39,270 nt of DNA. It comes from Planctomycetota bacterium. Its GTDB lineage: Bacteria; Planctomycetota; UBA1135; GCA-002686595. A program made the position numbers and the translations under genes. The stretch is taken from positions 1-39,270 of the forward strand of contig JAJDEW010000167.1 of NCBI GenBank assembly GCA_029259595.1. The letters are read 5' to 3'. Positions 32,692-39,270 of this stretch are shown here, in pieces. The notes beneath the pieces were generated by a model, which was not told the origin of the DNA, ran no database searches, and saw only the letters and a program-made list of their open reading frames with translations. How positions within the stretch are numbered: position 1 is the stretch's first letter; each line of letters starts with the position of its first letter.

Positions 32692-35067
32692 TCAGGGGTG
32701 CTCGACCGGACGCGCGTCGCGTGGCGCGAAGTCGACGATGTCGACGCCGTCGGGGATCGGCTGTGCCAGCACCGCCTTGTGCGTCGACTGCGAGAAGACC
32801 AGCTCACACGGGCCGCTCGAGAGCTCGACCGTATTCAGGAGCGCGGTGGCCGGCCCGCCCGCGGACAGACGGTGCAGTCGCCCGCCGGCGTCCGCCGTTC
32901 CACCGAGGTAGAGCATGCTGTTCTTCGGAGCGTACCAGCCGCCACGAACGCGCGTCGGGAGCCCGACCGTCTGCACGAGCCCGTTCGTCACCGCATCGAG
33001 GACGAAGACGGCGCTGGGGCTGCCCGAGTTGGCGACGTAGGCGTGCGTCTCCGTGGCCAACACGACGCTCGGGAAGTCGATCCCGCCGACGGTCGCCACC
33101 GTCGTCGAAGCCGCGCCGGCGATGTCGACGACGCTGACGCTGTCCCCGAACGCGTTCAGCACCCAGGCGCGCGTCCCAGACGGATGAAAGGCCACACGCA
33201 CCGGAAAGTCGCCGACGGAGACGCGCGCGAACTCGGTCTGCGTCGCGGTGTCGATCAGCATCAACTGATCGTCGAAGCTGACGCAGACCGCGAGCACCGA
33301 ACCGTCCGCGCTCAGGCCGATGCCGCTCAAGGCGCTGTAGGCATAGCCGTTGGCCGAGCCCATCTGCCCCGTCGCCAGTGAACCGACCACCGTGCTGGCG
33401 GCTCCGGCGAGCTGGATGAAGTGGACGCGGTCCGTGCCCGCGATCGTCGTCACATAGGCCATCGCCCCATCCGGAGCGATCGCCACCTCGCCCGGACGCG
33501 AGCTGACGTCGAGCTGCGCGACGCGCGTATCGGTCGTGAGGTCCAGGACGGAGACGGTGTCGTCGTCCCCGTTCGCGACCACCGCCGTCGTGCCGTCGGC
33601 CGAGACCGCCACCCCGAGCGAGCGGTCTCCGGTCGGAATCGTCGCGCGAACGAGCTCGGCCTCCAGATCGATGACCGACGCCGTTCGCGAGGTGTTGTTG
33701 GCCGCCACGGCGACCCGTCCGTCGCCCGACAGCGCGAGCGTGCGCGTCGCGTCCGCCTCGCCGGCCGGCCCCGAGATGCCACGCCCCTCGACCGCCGCGG
33801 TCGCGCCGGTGATCGTGTAGACGTGCACGTCTTCACGGAAGCGGTTGTTCAGCGCCACGGCCCGCAGTGTGACCGGGCTGACCGCCGCCTCGTAGGACGG
33901 TGCCAGGGGCAGCGTGGCGAGCAGCGTCCGCGAGGCGAGGTCGATGACCCGGCTGTTGAAGTTCGAAACGAAGGCGAGCTGGCCGTCGAAGCTGAACTCG
34001 ATGTCCCCCACGATCCCTGTCGTGATCTGCGTCGGGACGGCACCGGTGGCGAGGTTCACGAAGATGATCGCGTTGGAGACGGCGCAGAGCGCGTGTGACT
34101 TGTCCGGGGTGATGCGGATCCTGCGGTCCTGAAGGTTGATCCCCGTCGCGTGCGAGGCCGTGAGCGTGTCGGTCGTGAGGTCGATCACGCTGACGCGCTG
34201 GTTCGAACCGTCGTGACTGACGACCGCCACTTGGCTGTCCGAGCTGATGTCGACGCCGGCCGGGAAGGCCGCCGTGGGCAGCGTCGCGCGCACGGCCCCG
34301 GTCGCGCGCTCGTAGATCGTCACGACGTCGTTCGCCGCGTCCGGCAGCACCAGCGAAGCTCCGTCCGGCGACAGGGCGAAGGCCGTGAACAGGTTGCCCG
34401 AGATCCCCGCCTCGGGACTGAAGAAGAAGCCGACTGCGCCCTGCCCGGTCGTCGGAAACGACAGCTCTTCGGTGAGCGTCGTCAGGTTCACGACCGAGAA
34501 GCTCGACGAGCCCCCGTTGTCGATCACGGCGACGACCGCACGCATGCTGTCCGGCGTCGTCGCCACGGCGAAGGGCTGCAGTCCGCTGATCGCGACATCG
34601 GCCAGCTTCGTCCGCGTCGCGACGTCCACGACCGAGACCGTGTTCGAGAAGACGTTCGGCACGACCGCCTTCGTTCCGTCCGCCGTCACCGCAATGTCGA
34701 CGGGAAAGTCCCCCAGGGCAACGACGTCGGTCGCCGTGCGCGTCGCGAGGTCGAAGAAGACGAGATTGTCGGTGTCGCGATGAACGACCAACGCGCTCGC
34801 CCCGTCCGGCGCGAAGGCCACCTCGCGCGGCATGTCGGCGGCGTTCGGACCGTTCGTGGAGAGGAAGCGCGTCGCGGGCCCGGGCGAGAGCAGCGCAGCG
34901 GCTTCCAGCCTCGACGCCGGGCGAGGATTCAGCCAGCGCGCCTCGCGCACGGCTCCCGGAGCGGCCGCGCGGCGCGTCGTGTTCTGCCGCGCTTGGGCCG
35001 CGGCCGTGGAGACGAGGAGCGTGGCGACGAGAACGAAGCGGCTGGCGCGTTGCACGGTGCGTGGCAT
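32692..35067 (-). CDS. Exported YVTN-type beta-propeller protein
   Basis: Encodes 791 residues. A signal peptide (RFVLVATLLVSTAAAQA) is followed by about 14 repeats of the YVTN/cytochrome cd1-like 40-residue kind, for example VDIAVTADGTKAVVPNVFSN, SVSVVDIAG and VAIAPDGAMAYVTTIAG, sufficient for two seven-bladed propellers. No catalytic motif or heme site is visible. Such proteins bind ligands or other proteins at the envelope. The gene lies 62 bases downstream of the end of the hydrolase gene on the same strand and has its own short leader; it may be part of the same transcript. The exact ligand is unknown. Confidence 0.85.
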   Translation of the reverse strand: MPRTVQRASRFVLVATLLVSTAAAQARQNTTRRAAAPGAVREARWLNPRPASRLEAAALLSPGPATRFLSTNGPNAADMPREVAFAPDGASALVVHRDTDNLVFFDLATRTATDVVALGDFPVDIAVTADGTKAVVPNVFSNTVSVVDVATRTKLADVAISGLQPFAVATTPDSMRAVVAVIDNGGSSSFSVVNLTTLTEELSFPTTGQGAVGFFFSPEAGISGNLFTAFALSPDGASLVLPDAANDVVTIYERATGAVRATLPTAAFPAGVDISSDSQVAVVSHDGSNQRVSVIDLTTDTLTASHATGINLQDRRIRITPDKSHALCAVSNAIIFVNLATGAVPTQITTGIVGDIEFSFDGQLAFVSNFNSRVIDLASRTLLATLPLAPSYEAAVSPVTLRAVALNNRFREDVHVYTITGATAAVEGRGISGPAGEADATRTLALSGDGRVAVAANNTSRTASVIDLEAELVRATIPTGDRSLGVAVSADGTTAVVANGDDDTVSVLDLTTDTRVAQLDVSSRPGEVAIAPDGAMAYVTTIAGTDRVHFIQLAGAASTVVGSLATGQMGSANGYAYSALSGIGLSADGSVLAVCVSFDDQLMLIDTATQTEFARVSVGDFPVRVAFHPSGTRAWVLNAFGDSVSVVDIAGAASTTVATVGGIDFPSVVLATETHAYVANSGSPSAVFVLDAVTNGLVQTVGLPTRVRGGWYAPKNSMLYLGGTADAGGRLHRLSAGGPATALLNTVELSSGPCELVFSQSTHKAVLAQPIPDGVDIVDFAPRDARPVEHP

Positions 35068-35129
35068 GGATGGGGTCCTCCTTGGACGCGGGACGCGCTC
35101 ATCCTACCCCAAGATCCGCGCACCGTCCG

Positions 35130-35987
35130 TCAACCCAGGACCTCGTCCAGGAAGCGCGCAACCTCCGCGCGCAAGAGCTCGCTCTGCCGGAAGCCACCGT
35201 CGTTGTGGCCCCCCGCCGTCCGCAGCAAGCGCTTCGGCTCGCGCGCGGCCTCGAAGAGCGTGCGCGCTTGCTCGAACGGCACCACGTCGTCGTCCGGGCT
35301 GTGGATCACGAGCAAGGGAGCCCCGATCGACGCGACCTTGTCCACGTTGGCGAAGCGATCGCGCGCAAGGAGCCGCACCGGCAGCCAGGGATAGAAGCGC
35401 GCGCCGACAGAAGGCAGGGACGCGAAGGTCGACTCGACGATGACACCCGCGACCGGACGCCGCCGCGCGAGCTCGATCGTCGGCCCGCCGCCGAGCGACT
35501 CTCCGAACAGGACCACGCGCTCGGGGCTGAAGCCGCGCGCCAGCACGGCCTCGTAGGCGGCTTGCACGTCTCGATAGAGCCCCGCCTCCGAGGGCTCTCC
35601 TTCGCTCGCGCCGTAGCCGCGATAGTCGTACAGGAAAACGGCCAGACCCATGCCCGTCAGGTCCCGGGCGAGGGCGATCCGATGCTCGATCGAGCCGGCA
35701 TTGCCATGGCTCACCAGCAGACAGCCACGCACGTCCTGCCCATCACGCGGTCGCAGCAGCCAACCGTGCAGCGCGACGCCATCCTCGGCGCCGAACCGGA
35801 CGTCCTCGAAGTCGAGCCCGGCGTCCGCCGGCGTCGAACTCGGCGCGGGACCTGGGAAATAGACCAGCCTGCGCTGCAACAGGAACACGAAGAGACACAG
35901 CACCGCGTAGGCGAGCGCCAGAGCACGGAGCAGCTTCCAGGCCACACCGGCCGCCCCCGCGATTCCGCCCAGCGCTTCCGCCGTCAC
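35130..35987 (-). CDS. Membrane-anchored alpha/beta hydrolase
   Basis: Encodes 285 residues from a GTG at 35987-35985 that overlaps the PQQ-propeller stop as GTGA. One N-terminal helix (about 19-38) anchors the protein, with the catalytic domain following. The nucleophile elbow is GESLGG (Ser164), the acid is in HSPDDDVVP (about Asp232-233), and His261 in AGGHNDGG completes the triad; SHGNAG (93-98) is the oxyanion loop. The fold and the ABHD13/Bem46-like layout (LVYFPGP, then EDGVALHGWLLRP) are clear. The natural substrate, probably an ester or lipid, is not evident. It is translationally coupled to the propeller gene upstream. Confidence 0.9.
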   Translation of the reverse strand: MTAEALGGIAGAAGVAWKLLRALALAYAVLCLFVFLLQRRLVYFPGPAPSSTPADAGLDFEDVRFGAEDGVALHGWLLRPRDGQDVRGCLLVSHGNAGSIEHRIALARDLTGMGLAVFLYDYRGYGASEGEPSEAGLYRDVQAAYEAVLARGFSPERVVLFGESLGGGPTIELARRRPVAGVIVESTFASLPSVGARFYPWLPVRLLARDRFANVDKVASIGAPLLVIHSPDDDVVPFEQARTLFEAAREPKRLLRTAGGHNDGGFRQSELLRAEVARFLDEVLG

Positions 35988-37447
35988 TCCGCGATGCAGT
36001 AGACGTGTTCGTAACCGCGCAGGAAGAGCGCGTTGCCTGCGACGGCCGGCGAGGCATCGAAGCGGTCGTCGAGGACGTTGACGGCGAGCGTCTCGAACTC
36101 GGGTCCGGCCTTCACGACCTCGCTCGTGCCGTCGCGACCGATGAAGTACAACCGTTCGTCGACCGCGATCGGCGAGGCGTAGGCGTCGGCGATCCCTTGC
36201 ATGCGCGTCGGGCCGTAGAGGACCTCGCCCGTGGCGACGTCCAGGGCCAGGAGCTGGCCCGAGTTGCCCTTGAGCGAGTAGAGGATGCCCTCGTAGGCGA
36301 TCGGCGAGGGCACGTGCGGCGTATCGCCCTCATGCGACCACGCGAGCGAGCCGCGCGTCGCCTCGCCTTCGCCGGCCGCGAGGCGAATGGCCTGGAACGC
36401 GCCGCCGCGGCTGCCCGTCGAATAGAGGAGCAGGCCCTCGTGCAGGACCGGGCTCGCGATCACGCCACTGCCGCGACGCGCGCCGCCGCGACCGCCGCGC
36501 CCGAAGCCACCCTCGGTCGGCTCGGCCGCTTCCACCTCTGCCGGCTCGAGGCGCCAGACCTCGTGGCCATCGGAGAGCGCGTACGCGATCGTCGTTCCGC
36601 CCACGATGACGATCTCGGGACCCGCCTCACCCGTGCTGACGACGGGCGTCACCCAGCTCGTGCCGCCCGGGCGCTCCTGACGCCAGACCTCTTGGCCGGT
36701 CGTCTTGTTCAACGCGACGAGGAACGAGTCGCCCTCGTGATCCCAGTTCAAGACGACGCGGTCGTCGACCAGGAGCGGCGAGCTGCCCTCTCCGAAGCCG
36801 CGCGTGATGTCCATGTCGCCGAGGTCCACGTTCCACAGCGGCTCTCCCGCGAGCGTGAAGGCGTGGATGCCGTAGGAACCGAAGGACGCGATCAAGACCT
36901 TGCCGTCGGTCGCGAGCGTCGGCGTCGCGTAGGAGCCGTCTCGGTGCGTGCCCTGGTGCGGCGTGGCCTTGCCGGTCGTCTTCTGCCAGGCGATCGCACC
37001 ACTCTTGCGATCGAGCGCCAGCACGCGAAACTCCTGCTCGACGAGCGGCTGCGGCGGACCACCCCCGAAGCCACCCTGGCCGCCGCGGCCACCGCGGCCG
37101 CGCTCCCCGCCGCCTTCGCCCGGGCCGCGCTCCGGACGCTCGCCGCGCTCGGGACGCTCGGCCTCGCCACCGTCTTCGCCGTCGCTCTCGCTCTGCCCCT
37201 CGGTCGCCACCGCCGTCGTCACGAAAACGAGCTCACCGAAGACCACCGGCGACGAAAGCCCCTTGCCGGGAATCTCCGTCTTCCACTTCACGTTCTTCTC
37301 CTCGCTCCACGCGATCGGCGGATGGCCCTCGGCGAGCCCGCAGCCGTTCGGGCCGCGCCAGCCCGGCCAGCCGTCGTTCGTAACGTTCGTCGGGGTGAGT
37401 TCGAGCGGAGACAGGACGAGCAAGACGGCGAGAGCGGTGGAGATCAT
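35984..37447 (-). CDS. Exported PQQ-type beta-propeller protein
   Basis: Encodes 487 residues. A signal peptide (MISTALAVLLVLSPLELTPT) is followed by the planctomycete-typical start WPGWRGPNGCGLAEGHPPIAW and a series of PQQ-like repeats (for example VLALDRKSGAIAWQKTTG, HGEPLWN-like strands and LLALDVATGEVLYGP), about seven or eight blades. Two low-complexity inserts are rich in Arg, Gly and Glu: residues 83-133 and about 322-340. The frequent residues for PQQ or calcium binding in dehydrogenases are not all visible, so it may be a non-enzymatic scaffold like BamB or an outer-membrane protein binder. It is coupled to the hydrolase and divergent from the second sigma-fusion gene. Confidence 0.88.
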   Translation of the reverse strand: MISTALAVLLVLSPLELTPTNVTNDGWPGWRGPNGCGLAEGHPPIAWSEEKNVKWKTEIPGKGLSSPVVFGELVFVTTAVATEGQSESDGEDGGEAERPERGERPERGPGEGGGERGRGGRGGQGGFGGGPPQPLVEQEFRVLALDRKSGAIAWQKTTGKATPHQGTHRDGSYATPTLATDGKVLIASFGSYGIHAFTLAGEPLWNVDLGDMDITRGFGEGSSPLLVDDRVVLNWDHEGDSFLVALNKTTGQEVWRQERPGGTSWVTPVVSTGEAGPEIVIVGGTTIAYALSDGHEVWRLEPAEVEAAEPTEGGFGRGGRGGARRGSGVIASPVLHEGLLLYSTGSRGGAFQAIRLAAGEGEATRGSLAWSHEGDTPHVPSPIAYEGILYSLKGNSGQLLALDVATGEVLYGPTRMQGIADAYASPIAVDERLYFIGRDGTSEVVKAGPEFETLAVNVLDDRFDASPAVAGNALFLRGYEHVYCIAE

Positions 37448-37657
37448 CGGGGGGGGCCTCGTGGCGAGCCAGGGGGAAGGCAGGTCGAGCTGCGGGCTCA
37501 GCCTAACCGCCGACGCGCGGCCCGGACTCGCGGAATCCGGCCGGGGAACCGCCTCCGATCGCCCGTTTCCCCGCCTTTGCGGCCCTTTGCCGAAGGGGCC
37601 GGCTCGGAATTCGCGGCTTTTGCGTGACGAACGGCTGCTTCCGGGAAAGACAGGGGC

Positions 37658-39270
37658 ATGGCCGACGTGTCCCTCGAGACCCTCTTTCGCCGCTTTCGCA
37701 AGCGCGGCGACGTCGCGGCCCTAGCGCAGGTCTTCGACCGCACGGGGCCCGAGCTCCTGCGGGTCGCGATGCACGTCGCGCGCGACGCGGTCGAAGCGGA
37801 GGACCTCGTCCAGAGCACGTTCCTGGCCGCGATCGAAGGAGCGAACGGCTTCCGGCGCGGACGCCGGCTGGTTCCGTGGCTGGTCGGCATCCTCGCGCGC
37901 CAGGCCGCGCGCGCCCGACGCGCTGCGTCCCGCCGTCCGGATCAGGACCGGCTGCACGAACGCACGTCCCCTCCGGAGCCGAGCCGCGAGCTGGAGGACG
38001 CCGAGCTGCGCGACCGCTGTGCGAGCGCGCTCGTCGCCTTGCCGCCGAAGTACCGCGACGTGCTCGAACGCCACCTCCTGCACGGCGCGCGGCCGGCCGA
38101 GATCGCGCACGAGCTCGAGCGCGCGCCCGGCACGGTGCGGATGCAGATCAGTCGCGGCCTGAAGCTCCTACGGCGTTCGCTGCCGGAGGGCTGCGCCGCG
38201 TTCGGGTTCGCCGATGCGACCCGCGGACAGGCCGCAATCAAGGCGCAGGTGCTCGCCCGCGCACAGGTGCACGCCGGCCAGCTCGCGCTGGCTGCCAACA
38301 CGACCGCGATCGGTCTGACGACGATCGGAGGAACGTTCATGTCGACGAAGGCGGGAATCGGAATCGTGGCGGTCACCGTGGGACTCTTCGTGGGAGGGCT
38401 GTCCTTGCAGCTCTCGAAGACGAACGGCGCGCCGCCGACGCGGGGTACGGGCGGCGACGCGCACGCCCAGAGTGCCGTCGAGCCCCGTCTCGTCGCAGCC
38501 GACCAGGACGAGCACGCGACGCGCGACCTGGTGCCGACCGACTCCGTTCGCACGTCCGAAGGACCGCTCGGACCGGTCGCGAACGAAGACCATGCGACGG
38601 CCTCGACGGCCCCCACGAAAGCTCTGCCCGGGATCTTCCTCGTCGCGACGCTGGTCGGACTCGCGCCGGACTCGACCACCGTGCCCGTGATCCACGTCTA
38701 CGCACCGCGCCAAGACGACAGCGCCTCTTCCCAGGAGCCGGACGAGGAGGGCCGCTACATCGTCGACCTGACGCCGCTCTGCGCGAGCGCGCCGATGGAC
38801 TTGTACATCTCGGTCAACCACCCCGCGTACGGAGTCGTGACCGAGGTTCTGAACGTGTCGCGGGAGGAATTCGAGCGCGCGCGCGAAGAACGCGTGGACC
38901 TCGTGCGCGAGTGGACCCTGCAGCCCGCCGCAAGGTTGAACGGTCGCGTGGTCGTCCCGCGCGGCCACGACGTCCGCAGCGTCGAGATCGGCTTGTTCGA
39001 GCTCACGCCGGGGGCTCCGCCGCCGCTCGAGCCTGTTCGCACCGCCGAAATCGAGGAGGACGACGGGAGCTTCTCCTTCGAAAAGCGCAAGCCCGCGTCC
39101 TACCTCGTCGTCGCCGCCGCCGACGGACTCCTGGCCGCTTCCGTGCGCGTCGAGCTCGCGCCGCTGGAAGTGCGCGAGCTGGCGCCGCTCGTTCTACGGC
39201 GCGGCGAGACGCGGATCAGCGGCACGCTGGAGCTGGCCGAGGGGCTGCCGCGCGAGGACTTCGTGATCCA
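37658..39270 (+). CDS. Second ECF sigma factor-TM-beta-sandwich fusion (runs off window)
   Basis: The visible part is 537 codons from the ATG at 37658 and is open at the window edge. Residues 1-95 are sigma region 2 (DAVEAEDLVQSTFLAAIEGA, LVPWLVGILARQAARARR) and 115-175 are region 4, with PPKYRDVLERHLLHGARPAEIAHELERAPGTVRMQISRGLKLL read as a helix-turn-helix. A hydrophobic helix is at about 231-252, then a Thr/Ser/Asp/Ala-rich linker (255-300) and immunoglobulin-like domains such as LNGRVVVPRGHDVRSVEIGL and a SYLVVAAADGLL repeat. It shares the architecture of the protein encoded at 18382-20946 but is distant in sequence. The 3-prime end is missing, so the number of external domains is unknown. 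It is divergent from the PQQ-propeller gene. Confidence 0.85.
   Translation, partial: MADVSLETLFRRFRKRGDVAALAQVFDRTGPELLRVAMHVARDAVEAEDLVQSTFLAAIEGANGFRRGRRLVPWLVGILARQAARARRAASRRPDQDRLHERTSPPEPSRELEDAELRDRCASALVALPPKYRDVLERHLLHGARPAEIAHELERAPGTVRMQISRGLKLLRRSLPEGCAAFGFADATRGQAAIKAQVLARAQVHAGQLALAANTTAIGLTTIGGTFMSTKAGIGIVAVTVGLFVGGLSLQLSKTNGAPPTRGTGGDAHAQSAVEPRLVAADQDEHATRDLVPTDSVRTSEGPLGPVANEDHATASTAPTKALPGIFLVATLVGLAPDSTTVPVIHVYAPRQDDSASSQEPDEEGRYIVDLTPLCASAPMDLYISVNHPAYGVVTEVLNVSREEFERAREERVDLVREWTLQPAARLNGRVVVPRGHDVRSVEIGLFELTPGAPPPLEPVRTAEIEEDDGSFSFEKRKPASYLVVAAADGLLAASVRVELAPLEVRELAPLVLRRGETRISGTLELAEGLPREDFVI

Noticed and set aside
37545..37567. ECF-type promoter GGAACC with CGTT before the second sigma fusion
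   Set aside because: The spacer is 13 bases, shorter than the usual 15-17, and the region is GC-rich; not enough to call. A nearby hairpin (37581-37600) was also left out for lack of a T-tract.

Overview
The window looks like chromosomal DNA of a high-GC Gram-negative bacterium, most likely a member of the Planctomycetota. I infer this from gene content, because no rRNA or tRNA gene is present. The indicators are two ECF sigma factors fused to a membrane segment and extracytoplasmic domains, a PQQ-type beta-propeller, a YVTN propeller, a HEAT-repeat protein, an FG-GAP/ASPIC protein, many lipoproteins, a porin, and an NtrC-type regulator with a sigma-54 promoter. Nearly every base is coding; no gap exceeds about 265 bases. 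I see no tRNA, rRNA, CRISPR array, IS element, integrase or prophage gene.

Layout. 1-2528 (-) is the N-terminal part of an MscK-type mechanosensitive channel. 2785-5168 (+) holds a ZIP-like/YraQ permease fusion translationally coupled to a small lipoprotein. 5178-5432 (-) is a small protein with two HVHxxxCGH motifs. 5631-9186 (-) is a four-gene ABC-2 transporter operon (permease, ATPase, permease, ATPase). 9273-18272 (-) is a six-gene operon, five of whose junctions are 4-nt or near-contiguous: HEAT/GATase-like protein, YtkA-like lipoprotein, di-heme peroxidase, molybdopterin oxidoreductase, arylsulfotransferase-like lipoprotein and a GT-C type membrane glycosyltransferase. 18382-20946 (-) is the first sigma-factor fusion. 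21071-24609 (-) is a sensor kinase and NtrC-type regulator pair, divergent from a porin at 24872-25945 (+). The porin has a consensus sigma-54 promoter and a palindromic candidate enhancer, so these three genes probably form one regulatory unit.

26043-29309 (+) is the most striking locus. It is an FG-GAP/ASPIC protein with a C-terminal CxxC thioredoxin-like tail, interrupted by one in-frame TGA. A hairpin with a GGUC apical loop starts 18 nt after that TGA, the geometry of a bacterial SECIS element, so this may be a new selenoprotein. Its tail is followed by a strong hairpin terminator shared with a convergent REC-PAS-kinase-REC hybrid (29381-31318, -).

31526-37447 holds a stand-alone archaeal-type ThrRS editing domain (-), a DJ-1/PfpI-like lipoprotein (+) whose start overlaps it head to head, a YVTN propeller (-), and a coupled PQQ-propeller and alpha/beta hydrolase pair (-). 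The window ends inside a second sigma-factor fusion (37658 onward, +). Divergent gaps at 2529-2784, 24610-24871, 31319-31525 and 37448-37657 should hold promoters; only the second has elements I can recognise.
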